NCBI GenBank assembly: GCA_932521035.1
Contig: OW051493.1
Span: forward strand, 6,138,001 to 6,202,000
Direction of reading: 5' to 3'
Origin: Oscheius dolichura
Taxonomy: Eukaryota > Nematoda > Chromadorea > Rhabditida > Rhabditidae
DNA length: 64,000 bases
Part shown: positions 22,727 to 33,145 of the stretch, piece after piece
Layout of the letters: each line of letters starts with the position of its first letter
Numbering within the stretch: the stretch's first letter is position 1
Position numbers and translations under genes: made by a program
Notes under the pieces: generated by a model
Databases searched by the model: none
What the model was told of the DNA's origin: nothing
The model's input: the letters and a program-made list of their open reading frames with translations, nothing else

Positions 22727-23723
22727 ATGGCCAAGGCTTTCGACGGAAAAGTTGTGCTTGTCACTGGCTCGAGCAATGGAATCGGAAGGGAGACAGCTAT
22801 CCTGTTCGCTGAGAACGGCGCGAAAGTAACGATCACCGGAAGGAATGCCGAAGCCTTGGAGAACGTCCGAAGCGCCGTTGTTGCCACCGGAATCGGGGAG
22901 GAAAATGTACTGGTGATCCAGGGAAATCTCATCGACGACGAGACCCAGAAGAAACTCGTCGAGGACACTGTGGCCAAGTTTGGAAAGCTCGACGTTTTGG
23001 TGGGTACGGGGGTGGCCAGTCGAGATCTCTTTCTAGGTGAACAATGCCGGCAGTCTGGCCCCTGATAACAGTAAGGTGCACGGATTCGATGCCCCGATCG
23101 AGGACTACGACTTCACCATGGACCTAAACCTCCGATCGTCAGTTCCCTTCTCTCCCTGATGCTCCCCATTTCAGGGTGGTCAAACTCTCGAAGCTGGCCC
23201 TCCCCCACTTGATCAAGTCCAAGGGAAGCATCGTCAACGTGTCCAGCATCGGCTCCACCAACACCGTGAGTCCGTCTCCCCACAGTCACTCCTCCCTTCA
23301 GAATGCCGCCTTCCCTTACTATTGCATGGCCAAAGCCGGTATCGATCACATGACCAGGTGCCTCGCTATGAACTACATCGCCGAAGGTGTCCGTGTCAAC
23401 GCCGTCAAGTAGCAAACACTTCCTCCCCCAAAATAGAACATTTCAGCCCCGGATTGGTGCACACGACCCTGATGAACAAGCAAGGATTCAGCGATGAGGA
23501 TGCCACCAAGGTGGGTGCCTCCCGTCCTCCTCCTTATCCTCCTCCCTTTCAGTACTGTGAGATGGCAAAGGATCGGACCAAAATCCCTGCCGGAAGAGCT
23601 GCCCTACCTCGTGAGATCGGGGAAGTGATCATGTTCCTGGCCGACTCAAAGAAGTCCGACTACATCATTGGACAATGTCTTGTAGTTGACGGCGGAAGAA
23701 GCATGGCCCGTCCTCCCCTCTAA
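22727..23723 (+). CDS. Short-chain dehydrogenase/reductase
   Basis: NAD(P)-dependent oxidoreductase of the classical SDR family; the substrate cannot be read from sequence. It has a Rossmann dinucleotide motif TGSSNGIG near residue 14, the NNAG motif straight after the first intron, the catalytic serine in GSIVNVSSIGS and the catalytic pair in YYCMAK (YxxxK). A PGLVHTTLM segment and the C-terminal QCLVVDGG complete the fold. Six exons are separated by introns of about 36-43 nt, all GT-AG and in phase. The length of about 270 aa is typical. An acceptor-like sequence is 10 nt before the ATG, and AATAAA at 23742-23747 is a good polyadenylation signal. The sequence resembles the large nematode DHS expansion. 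Confidence 0.92.
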
Positions 23724-23747
23724 TTCCTCTATTAGTTCCCGAATAAA

Positions 23748-25762
23748 GATCTGTTTCAATAGACCTCTCCCCCTCTCCCCTGGCTTCAGCTGGATGCCGT
23801 TTAGCGCCCCTAGACGGGGGATGATTTACCTGCGACTTCAGCCGAGGCAATTTTCAGAGACGAAACCTGTAATTTCGGAGCCATTGAGGGCTAGTCAGAG
23901 AGATAATTGTCAGGGCTCGGTGTCAGGAGGGGGACTTCTCCCATCTGTTTCCCCGGGGCTGAGGTATTGCTTCCACCTGGGGCTGGCCACAACCGGCCTC
24001 TCCTTTGTTTTCGGGGGGAAATGGCTCAGCTTGGAAGTGTCTAATTACGTCGGCTGCCCTCGTCCGTCTGTATCACCGACAACAATTTTTATCACTCTCC
24101 AGACTTGAGACAAAGTGCGTCTCGTCGTTTGTTGTTCCGTGGGAAAGGGCCCCCACGTCTCCTTCCCTGCCCTCTCCCCCCGCTCCTGGAAATCATAATA
24201 CGGAACTTCCGTCCGTCCGTAAAATGTTTACTCCGATAGTTAACGAGAAATTGACACGCCAGAAAGACGGCGCCAAGACAGACGACCCGAATTAATTAGC
24301 ACCGGAAAAGGCGCCTGATCTCCACAATTAACTGGATTTCCCCGGCCCGCTTGACTTTGTCTTCCCGGCCGTCGGCCCCCGGAAATGCGTGTCCGTCGCC
24401 TGCTTCCGGATATCTCTTCTTCGCCCCTCCAAAACATATTATTTGTCTTTATGTTTTTCGCCTTCCCCTACAATCCCCCATTACTTCTAGGGTCCCTGCC
24501 TGTCAGTCCCAGTCCCCGAATCGGTCCCTTTGTCACTTGTTAATAGCCCCCCATATGGGTCTTATTTCATTAGAAGGGGCATCAGCATGCCCGTCTCGTA
24601 ATCGTCTTTCCTCCTTTTCGAATCCAATGGACTTACCGCCAATTCCCCCCACAATCACGTCTGTTTAATTGGTTACCACACCAAACGGCAAAGGCTCCCT
24701 CCTTTGATTAAAAATGGCCCTAAAGAGCTCATTTCCCCGATTGGCACCCGGCCGTATATAGTGTCTCTTGTACCTTTGCCTGCCCCGGCCGAAATTGATT
24801 TAGATCCTAGGCGACACGTGTCTTCTCAGGATATATGATGTCTGCAAAAAGTGTCACTCCTCATTTAGTACGGGCCGTGTCTCCTTTTTTGACTTCCGCC
24901 TCTCGTCGTCGCCTCAACTTCACCCCGGGTCAAGTGGTCGCAATCAGCTGTCTCCCCCTCCTCTATTCCCTGTCTTACCGAGAATTGCCCTCCGGGGAAT
25001 ACGGTAGGAGACAGCAAAATAAGAGAGTTGTGTTCCGTTTTCTTGAAAATACCAAAGTCCAGCCTTTCTATCCGCTAATTAAGACGGGCTCGAATCTCCT
25101 GCGATTGTCACATTTCAGCGGCGGCTCACGTGTCGTCGCCCGGCCTTCTCATAACGAGCAATTAGCCCGAGACTGTAGTCGCCTCTCCTCCCGGCGGTAG
25201 CTCGTCTAGGTAAACGTCATGTTCGAAATGAGACCTTTACGAGCCATAAAGACGACAATCTCATTGCTGTCCATTCAAAGGGCGCGCCTCGAGCCGGATG
25301 CCTTCACTTCCATGTCCTTAATTAGTGGCCTTTCGCCCATTTTCACCATATTCGGTTTCACACTTCGATTTCGTAAAAGTGTCTCTCTCGTCCTCCTTTG
25401 TTTCCCCGGTTATAATGGAATGTTTTGAACGGGACACGGCTAAAGTGACTCCTTTCGTGAAAAATCGCTGTTAGAGGGATCTCTTTGCCAACGGGGGCCG
25501 TCACCCGATCCGGCTGATGCGAACATCGCGGGACATCTGATACTCGCCCCTTGGACATGCTCCCATCAAATCCTCCTGGTTACCCAGGTTGCCCTCTTCT
25601 TTTCCCAGGGGGCCGTCATAATTGTGTACACACGTTCTCCCGCTCCAATCCGGACTTCTTCTCCCATTAAACAGAGCATCAACCCTAATCGTTTTTCCGT
25701 CTCTTATCGAACGATCAAGGAGTATTCCAGGTGTCCGGAGTTCTGTGGATAATGGTAAATAG
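23748..25762. other. Long noncoding stretch upstream of the ODR-2-like gene
   Basis: About 2 kb with no supported gene. In this GC-rich DNA, short AT-rich TAATTA/CAATTA cores recur (about 24050, 24290, 24326, 24660, 25076, 25160 and 25318). They resemble homeodomain-binding cores and suggest a promoter or enhancer region for the downstream gene. This is inference only. Confidence 0.3.
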
Positions 25763-26740
25763 ATGCGCCTCTGGCTGTTGCTCCCTTCGCTAGTCGATGT
25801 CATCGGAGCAGGTGGGTGGTGTCCCTCCGGATAACGAGAACCAATCCAGTGATAGTGCACGAGTATTCTACCGAGTTTATCCCCATCCCCTACCCCAAGC
25901 AACGACGACAACACTCCTCCCGGCCTCCGAGACACTGTAATCCCTTTCTCTTCCTCCTCATTCGGGCACTCGCACAGCACCCGGCCCCCTCTAAAAGACA
26001 CCCGGTCGGTTTCAGTCTCTCTTCGGCAGAACCACTGCTACAGCTGCATGTCGCCCGGCTACGAGGAGTACTTCGACAAGGGACTCGACAGGTACGTCGG
26101 CCGCCGGTTTTACTGCCTCGCCTTGGTCTGGCCGAGTCCGGCTGGTCCTTATCAAAAGCGGAAGAAGGTAAATCGTAAACGGTCGGAAAACCACGTGCGG
26201 TCTGCGCTGTAACCGGACAAAAACAAAGAGAAAGTGCAAAAGTTCCAGATATTTCTCGACTCCAAAGAACTTCACCCACCAGTGCGACGAGCCCATGGAC
26301 CCCAAGGAGATGCAGGTGACCTCGTGTCGGACCATCTGCCTCACGGTCCAGCAAGACCTGTACATACTCGGTGGGACCCAGTCACTAGAGGGGACAGGGA
26401 AGTTTAGGACAGCCGACGGGACGACGGTTGACGATGAGGGGATGTGCCCTGACCCTATCCAAGAGGGGCCTCAACAACCATACCCTCTCGATGTTCGACA
26501 GATACGACATATGCCGGTGGGCCGGCCAGGGGGACGACTCATAGAGTATTCAGGGAGATGTCCGCCTCCGACCTCTTCCGCCACGACAAGTCCGACTCCC
26601 AGCGGATCCGGGTATGTAGCTGTCTCGGCGACCGGTAGGTCTTCTTTCCCAACCCTGTACTATCTTCCTTCAGGTGTAACTCCTCTTCCGGTGCCCCACG
26701 TGCCCTGCTCTTCGTTGTCCTTCTTTTGTTCACCATCTGA
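25763..26740 (+). CDS. ODR-2/HOT-type Ly6 (three-finger) protein, predicted GPI-anchored
   Basis: The model is join(25763..25811,26016..26091,26249..26370,26408..26516,26554..26634,26674..26740); 504 nt, 167 aa, all phases consistent. It has a signal peptide (MRLWLLLPSLVDVIGA). The Ly6 pattern follows: HCYSCMSPGYEEYFDKG, then NFTHQCDEPM, TSCRTICLTV, MRGCALTLSKRGLNN, FDRYDICR, and the family-defining VCSCLGDRCN. It ends in a short hydrophobic tail (ALLFVVLLLFTI) typical of a GPI-addition signal. The spacing of the first cysteines and the NFT.QC motif match nematode ODR-2 and HOT proteins, neuronal surface proteins needed for odour responses. Introns of 37-39 nt sit between the late exons; the first is 204 nt. 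Convergent with the CS-alpha-beta gene, with stops only 86 nt apart. Confidence 0.85.
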
Positions 26741-26826
26741 CCATATCTCCCCTCCCCCGTGCCAATCTCCCTCCACCGATGTCTTCGTCTTTCCTTCATT
26801 TTTGACCAAAAATGAATATCATTTAT

Positions 26827-28073
26827 TTATAGTACCCTATTGTAGCTGGCATCGCGTCGTCTCCGTTTCAGAAGAGGTGGCAGTTCCTGAACAGGGGAGA
26901 AGTCAAGACAACGGGACAGTGGCTCACTTTGAAGCATTCGCAGCCGGTGCGGGTGCTCTCCCCGGCGGGATTCCTCTGTGGGTAGCAGAATCCGCCCTCG
27001 GAGCCCTATAAATAGCCGAGTCAACGTGAGGAAATACGGGTCTTCTGTCTTATCAGATCCGTGTTGTGTTATCTGTCTCAGTCACAACTCACTCCCTGCT
27101 GGCATTTTCGCGAGCAGTGCTCTTGCCGGCCGACGCATCGCTTCCCGTCCAGCGGTGGATGGTAGTCGAAGCACTTACAGCTGAAAAAGGTTCTGTCCTC
27201 CTCTCTCTAATCTCCACTTATCAGTCCCTTCAAGAACAAAGTTCCCCTCTTTTCGTGGGAGACCACGTTCTGTCCCCGATAAGCAGACGTCACAGTCTCC
27301 ACTGTATCCCACCTCACCTGAAGTCCTTGCCGTCCCACGCCGTACAGTGCCCGTACCAGAAGTTGTCCACTTTGCACAGCTCGTCACAGGCCTGGTGGTC
27401 GAGGACGGTACACGTTGCTCTGAACCGGGTCTGTCACCGTCTGTCTCAGTACTCCTCCTCCCTCCTGCCGTCGCCGCCGTTCCCGAAAAATCACAACTAA
27501 CTTTGAGATGTTTTGAGCGTCTTTAACTGTCCCGTTTCTCTTCCTCTCTTCGGAAACTAGTTTCCCGTTTAAAACGCAAAAAAGCGCTATGCAAAAGCGG
27601 TGAAGGTTATGAGGAAGAGACGAACCTGTTGTCCCTCAATCGGGCACAATTGCCACATTGAGGGAGAAGGTCGCCGCGGCTATACGGAAGCCCGTCTCGA
27701 GAGGGTCAGAGACTGTTTGACCCTTTTTTGAGGGACGAACAGTTGTTGCGAAAAGAGGACGCGGCGGGAAACGATACCCGGGAGGAGGTTGATCCCAATG
27801 GAACATGGGGACAGTGCCCCTTGCCATCTTCACGTCATTACCACGAGGGAGGATGGCGAGAGGATGGCGGGAGGATGACTCGACAGACTGGTAGCCTTCG
27901 CTGGAAGAGGGTGACCGGGCTGCCGAGAGGGGCACTGTCCCTGCCACTTTCACAGAATACGAGACAGAGGGCCCCTTCTTCCTCGATAAAAAGCAATAGG
28001 GAAGAGCCTACCGAGCGGGTTCGAATAGTGAGAAGAGTACAGGAAGTGCGGAAAGCACGAACGCAAATTGCAT
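26827..28073 (-). CDS. Secreted protein with two tandem CS-alpha-beta (defensin-like) domains
   Basis: The model is complement(join(26827..26886,26928..27005,27093..27180,27318..27419,28012..28073)). Exons of 62, 102, 88, 78 and 60 nt total 390 nt, giving 129 aa, all in phase. Exon 1 encodes a signal peptide (MQFAFVLSALPVLFSLF). Two six-cysteine units follow. Unit 1 is C-x7-C-x3-C-x9-C-x9-C-x-C, and unit 2 is C-x6-C-x3-C-x9-C-x14-C-x-C. Both have the CxxxC and CxC pairs of the CS-alpha-beta fold and a G-x-C gamma-core element before the fourth cysteine (YGHC, GGFC). An 11-residue linker (FDYHPPLDGKR) joins them. The tail contains KRRRR, a possible proprotein-convertase site. Related single-domain peptides are nematode ABF-type antimicrobial peptides and arthropod defensins; the domain pattern alone does not separate antimicrobial from other secreted roles. 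AATAAA overlaps the stop. Confidence 0.75.
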
Positions 28074-28829
28074 GGCGGTGAATGATGTTGCGTTGGCCCC
28101 GCCTCTGAAGAAGACGGTAACCTGCTGCGTCTGACTCTCCTCCCGGCGGGAACGGCGACGCGTTTAATTTGATATATCTTGGAGAAGATGGGCAAATCAC
28201 CTTGAACTGACGGAAACTGACGCAGCTCACGCATGCCGCGGCAGAAAGCGACAATGAGAAATTAGTCAGACCCCTTCCCTCTCTAAATATAAGTGCTTCT
28301 TATTCTAGATACATTCCACTGGGGAGTATTGCCCACCCTTGGCCTAGCCCGACTGACCCATCAGTCGGTTCGTCTTGCTGACCTTGTCGCCGCTTCCTCC
28401 TCTAAACAGATCAGGTTTGACCCACACCCGGTTTTGCCATTGAGTGTTTATCCCCCCGAGCCACGTGCCTCTTGTTGTTGTGCCCATTATGAGAAATCCG
28501 CTATAAGCAGGGTTGCCCAGGCCCCTTCAAACACTGACAATCCTCTCTAAACTTTCTGATTTTTGGCGTATTATATTTCTATTCTGTCTATTTATAGTCC
28601 GCCCGAGTTCTGGTGATTCCTATCAAGGCGTCCATCAACCTCGGCCATCTCCCAAAACAAACGATGCTACTCACTATTTTCGAGCCGTTTCCCATCTTTT
28701 AGTCTCCTTTCCTCACTCTTGTTACTCCTCCCATCATTCTGTTTTCGTATCTCCTAACTCTTCCACATCCTCCCCTCCCCTCTCTTCTATCCTCTCTTCT
28801 TCATAAATCTCACCTAAAAGCTGCTTCAG
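28074..28829. other. Shared upstream region of divergent genes
   Basis: No gene is seen. It separates the CS-alpha-beta gene (minus) from TTC38 (plus). An acceptor-like GTCTTCTTCAG lies 32 nt before the CS-alpha-beta ATG and GCTGCTTCAG directly abuts the TTC38 ATG. Confidence 0.4.
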
Positions 28830-30575
28830 ATGGCCGAGTGGTGTGCCACCAATTTACGTGGCGTCGCCGCCTGGCGCGACGAGGGACTGCACTTCTCGAC
28901 GACCTCAGACGAAGCCACAAAGAACTTCGACGGTCTCCTGAGACAGCTGGTGTCGTGGTCGGACTGTGAGCAGCTGGGTGGACTGGGCAAGACGGCCGAG
29001 AACATGCTGCTGGCCGACCCCGAGGCAATCATGACTCGCTCCTTCAAATATGTCTTGGAGCTGATGGGCACGGGCACATCCTCCCTGGTGAACGATTGTC
29101 TCGAGAAGAAAATCCTGCAGCTGGAGGTGGGTTCCCCTTGCAAATGGCACGTGTGTGTCACCAGCCTTATCGGAGGGACGAGTGTTCCCACGTGGTGGCC
29201 AAAAAAGAGAAGAGTTTCCAGAAGGACGCGGCCGTCAGGGGCACCGATTGGGAGAAGGCTCACGTCAAGGCAACCAAGCAGTGGGGATACGGTCACTTCG
29301 CCGACGCGGCCGCCACCTGGGAGGAGATCCTCCAGGATCACCCGACGGACCTGCTGGCTTTGAAGATGGCCCACGAGGCGTACTTCTTCATGGGCGACTG
29401 TAAGAACAAGCGGGACTCGATAAGGAGGGTGATGCCCTTCTGGCGGAGGGACATGCCCTGCTACAGCTACCTCCACGGGATGTTGGCCTTCGGGCTGGAG
29501 GAGTGTGGCCAGTACTGGGAGGCCGAGAAGGAGGCTCTTACGGTAGGACCCCTCCCAGAGAAAGGGCACACCACCCACTCGTAGGCCCTCTCGATGAACA
29601 GATACGACTGCTGGGCCACCCATGCCAAGGCCCACGTGTTGGAGATGAACGGACGCTACAACGAGGGCATCGTCTTTCTCCAAGACACGATGGACGACTG
29701 GATGGTTGGTCTCTTTCCCGTATTCGGGCACCGATGCATTTCAGCCCGGCTGGATCATAGCCACCCACAACTTCTGGCACAAGGCAGTGTTTCACATCGA
29801 GAAGGCCGAGTACGAGGAGGCCGTCAGTATCTACGACCTGTAGGCGTTTCTCCTCTTCTTGAAATGCCTTCTTTTTAGAGAAGTTTCCCGCCGAGCGGCC
29901 AAAAGGAGTGCCGTGCTGGATATGGTCGACGCGACGGCCCTCTTGTTGAGGCTGGAAATGGAAGGAGTCAACGTTGGCGACAGGTAGACTGGATAAATAA
30001 GATAGGGAGATCCCTCGGTATAGGTGGAAAAGGTTACCTGACATTAGCCACCACTGGCAAGATCACGTAACCGCCTTCAACGATGCCCACATGGCTCCCC
30101 TTTTTATTTCCCGTGGAGATTACGAAGTTGAGAGGAAAATGCACGACTCCTTGGTCAATTTCACAAAGTAACGGTTGCTTGGCAACATTAAAAAGAGAGA
30201 AAAATTTAGAAGTGGAGTGAATGATACAGCCAAAGTGAACCAGATAGTCGGACTGGGACTCTACGAGGGGATGGTGGATTACATGAACGAGAAGTACGAC
30301 CAGGCGTCCGAGAAGATGCTGGCCATCCGGCACGATGTCTACCGAATCGGTGGATCGCATGCCCAGCGGGACGTCTTCACCCAGGCTCTTATACACTCGT
30401 GTAGTCTGTCAGAAAAGGAGGAACATTGGCGAATGACACCGTGAGTCGGGTCTATTCTTCCCTTGATGGCCATAATTATAGGACGATATTGGAGGAGAGG
30501 GCGTCTATTAGGACGGGTAACTCTCCGCTGGCTGAGCGGTTGGCTCTCCAGTTCCGGCGACGACACCCCTTGTAA
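28830..30575 (+). CDS. TTC38: Tetratricopeptide repeat protein 38 family, copy 1
   Basis: Cytoplasmic helical-repeat protein of unknown biochemical role, conserved from bacteria to mammals. It starts MAEWCATNLRGVAAW directly after a CAG. Family landmarks in order: ADPEAIMTRSFKYVLELMG, TDWEKAHVKATKQWGYGHF, EILQDHPTDLLALKMAHEAY, SYLHGMLAFGLEECGQYWEA, CWATHAKAHVLEMNGRYNEG, FLQDTMDDWM, ATALLLRLEMEGVNVGDRW, then DVYRIGGSHAQRDVFTQAL and the C-terminal PLAERLALQFRRRH. Exons are joined by introns of mostly 39-43 nt, except 29127..29221 (95 nt). An intron (29994..30023) interrupts the GDRW motif; copy 2 lacks it. Length is about 450-460 aa, as expected. Start codon, phases and family signatures all agree. 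Confidence 0.92.
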
Positions 30576-30649
30576 TTTTGCTGCACCTATTTGTCATACT
30601 GTTTACTTTCACCGTCTAATAAAACACGTATGTTCGGCGAAGAATCTCC

Positions 30650-31115
30650 GGTTCTCTTGTACTTTAGCGGTCCATTGGGATATTAGCGGTTATAGGTTTT
30701 TTTTTCCTATTTTTTTAATTTTTTTTTCTAGGAAAAACAGCATGGCATAACTAAGTTCCGACTTGGTTATCTTTCAGCGGGCAACCACCCCTCTCCCTGG
30801 TTGGGGCTCCGAAGTCGACATACCGCAGACATGTCGACGAGGAGCCACTAGGCAGGGGGTCCGGAGGACGCAGCCCCCCGAATTGCTCACTTTGGTATGC
30901 CCCATACTATGATATTAAAATCTGAAAGAACTCCAAACTCCAAGTAATCATTCCTGGGGGCCTGCGGCATGTCGACGAGGAGCCCCAACCAGGGAGAGGG
31001 GTGGTTGTCCGCTGAAAGATAACCAAGGCGGAACTTAGTTATGCCATGCTGTTTTTCCTAGAAAAAATAAAAAAAATTGGAAAAAAACCTATGGACCGCT
31101 AATGTACAAAAGAGC
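30650..31115. repeat. Fold-back element with long inverted arms
   Basis: The left arm (about 30650-30830) is the reverse complement of the right arm (about 30964-31115) with high similarity. Shared sequence includes aggaaaaacagcatggcata and caaccacccctctccctggt. The left arm carries an extra short internal repeat of the attagcggt segment. The centre contains smaller hairpins around gtcgacat. No coding capacity is visible, so it looks like a MITE or fold-back transposon. Target-site duplications were not identified. It lies about 75 bases past the TTC38 stop. Confidence 0.75.
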
Positions 31116-31617
31116 CGAATCTCCTTGTGATATTTCCCCAAGCGTAAGTTTCTATTCCAATTCGACAAGAAAATAACTTGTGAGAAAGATGACTGTGATA
31201 AGGCAGCTGATGTCAATGAAGAAAATAAGAAAAGAAGAAGAGACGCGAGGACTACTTTATACAAGTAAAACAATAGAGAAGGGTTCTGTTGAGCCGGACT
31301 CAACAGCAACCAATAGAGAAAAGGCATCTGTGGATACGTATCCAGCAATTAGAGAAAGTGCATGTCGACGACAGCTTCTCCACTTTCACTTTCAAAAATG
31401 TTTCAGTCGCTCAGGTTTACGTAAAAACTATTGTCATCACTTTTCCTATCCATTTTCTTGCCGCGAAACTGAAAAATTCAAATCTCCACGAGCAAAATTC
31501 GTTTTTTTTTCTCAAGATTTTTTTAAAATGTTTGTATTCATTTTATCTGTATTATTTCTGTCGCTAAATAATCTACATTGGATATCGCATCGTTTAAGGC
31601 ATCACTGAACACGTTGC
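31116..31617. other. AT-rich spacer without assigned features
   Basis: Two overlapping plus-strand frames (31180-31608 and 31289-31567) and one minus frame exist, but none has a recognisable domain, good start context or splice partners. It may be transposon debris, being flanked by a fold-back element and a Helitron remnant. Confidence 0.3.
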
Positions 31618-32496
31618 GTATGAAGAGCTCTTCTGTGTAGAGGGACAACAGTTTACCACAGCTTTCGACGCAGCAAAGGTTTGTTTTTCAGTTTTTTTCC
31701 CAGCCAAACGCTTTTTTTAGGAACTGGGTCTCATTCAATCGGATGACCATTTCGATGAGGCCATGCGTGAGGCTGCCTTCTTCCGAATGCCTCATGCTTT
31801 GAGGGACACATTCGCCACCCTCCTCGCCTTCGACGAGCCAACAAACGTCGACGAGCTTTGGGACAAGTGGAAGGGCGAGATGTCGGAAGACTTCGTGCAC
31901 AGAGGCCGAACTCCTCAAGATGCCGAAGTACTGGCCTATTATGACATCTTGGAGATGTTCCCTCCATTTGGTAACCTCATCACCGTCCAATACGACCGCC
32001 TCGCTCCAATGGACGATGACAACGTGGACCATCAGGCCCTAGCTCAAGAAATGTTGAATAAGCTGACGCGAAAGCAGCATGAAGCCGTGTCTGCTGCCTT
32101 TTCGGAACAAGAGAACCTCATCTTCATCGACGGCCCCGGAGGAACCGGAAAGACGTTCTGTTACGAGACTGCGTACCATGCTCTCAAATGTAACAACAAG
32201 AAAGTCGTCTGCTGTGCATGGAGCGGAATCGCCGCCAATCTCCTTCCCGAAGGACGAACTGTGTCTTCGTCTTGAAGAGGAGGCAGTTCCCTCTGAAGCT
32301 CGCGTTCGGCATGACGATCAACAAAGCCCAAGGCCAGTCTCTCCAGAAAGTTGGAGTCTATCTGCCGACCGAGTGTTTCTCCCATGGCCAACTTTATGTT
32401 ATCTTCTCGCGAGCCAAGGCCGCCTATGGCCTCAAGGTATTAGTGGAGGGCGGAAAAGTTCGTACCGCCAACGTTGTCGACAGACGTGTACTGTGA
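31618..32496 (+). mobile_element. Decayed Helitron helicase (Pif1-like) with internal deletion
   Basis: The reading frame resembles the Pif1-type helicase half of a Helitron Rep/helicase. A pre-helicase region (FTTAFDAAKELGLI, DDHFDEAMREAAFF, AFDEPTNVDELWDKWKG) leads to NKLTRKQHEAVSAAF and the Walker A motif IDGPGGTGKT, then VVCCAWSGIAANLLPEGRT. Here it jumps, in a different frame, to the extreme C-terminal motifs LAFGMTINKAQGQSLQKVGV and GQLYVIFSRAKA, ending at a TGA at 32494-32496. Helicase motifs II to V are missing, so a large internal deletion joined the two ends. A 43-nt intron-like gap ending near 31721 is present in the 5' part. The element cannot be active. No Rep (HUH) domain or Helitron termini were found. 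Confidence 0.85.
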
Positions 32497-32701
32497 TATT
32501 ATTTTGTTCTGTTGTTTCGTTGTTCATTTTAATTTTACCGAATAAATCGAAAAAATTAAAGACTCTGTTTCTTATTTTTGAAGTTGCGAAATCGCCCGTT
32601 TTGCCATTACGAAATAGTTGCGAAATCGTTATGAAATCGCTACAGGGACCCGTCCAGACGCAGCCCGTCGAAGGCGGGCGTCGCGGCTGGTCCCTACTTT
32701 T

Positions 32702-32844
32702 AAAGCGCTATGGTGTCCGTTTGTGTAGCGGTGAGTTGACATGTCGAGGTTTTGATAGCGCAGTAGCTAAGAGGCCGGGCGCAGTCGGAGAGGTCGCAGG
32801 TTCGACCCCACCGGCGTCAAACTTTTTGCTATTTTGTTTTGAGG
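32702..32844 (+). repeat. tRNA-derived SINE-like repeat, copy 1
   Basis: Contains an A-box-like TAGCGCAGTAGCTAAGAGG and a B-box GGTTCGACCCC, the two internal Pol III promoter elements of tRNA, ending in a tRNA-like acceptor (GGCGTCAAA) and a T-rich tail. The anticodon arm is not well formed. The 5' flank (aaagcgctatggtgtc) and 3' tail (tttgttttgagg) are shared with a second copy at 37995-38143, so this is a dispersed repeat rather than a tRNA gene. Confidence 0.65.
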
Positions 32845-33145
32845 AAGACCCCCCGCAGGGGGGTCGATACGGCTGGTTATTTATTTTAACACGTTTAGAC
32901 AACCAGTCATTAAAGAACATCTTTTTACCAGAGAGGAAATTTGTTAGAAACCAAAGAGGCGAAAACTATGGGGAGATCAAGAAGGAAATTTCTCGGAATA
33001 GCGCCAGAAGCGTCTCAGCAACGATCTGCCCCAAAGGACGGACTCGTTCAGAACATCGAGAAAGCACAACAAAAATGTTCTCTTTATCTTTATTAACGAA
33101 TAATTAGTTCAAAAAGGATCACAACGCCAAAGCTAACGGATAATC
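32845..33145. other. Spacer with 3' end signal for the RBR gene
   Basis: No gene is seen. A minus-strand AATAAA at about 33090-33095 fits the polyadenylation signal of the RING-IBR-RING gene ending at 33146. Confidence 0.4.

Noticed and set aside
26295..27011. Long plus-strand frame of 239 codons across the Ly6 and CS-alpha-beta genes
   Set aside because: It reads through three clear introns of the Ly6 gene and then antisense to the CS-alpha-beta exons. The exon-joined models carry the conserved cysteines and this frame does not.
28826..29731. Minus-strand frame of 301 codons opposite TTC38
   Set aside because: It is the mirror of well-supported TTC38 exons in GC-rich DNA, where antisense frames stay open by codon bias.
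32760..32826. tRNA gene at 32.8 kb
   Set aside because: A and B boxes are present, but the anticodon arm does not fold properly and the flanks are repeated at 38 kb, so it is a SINE-like repeat.
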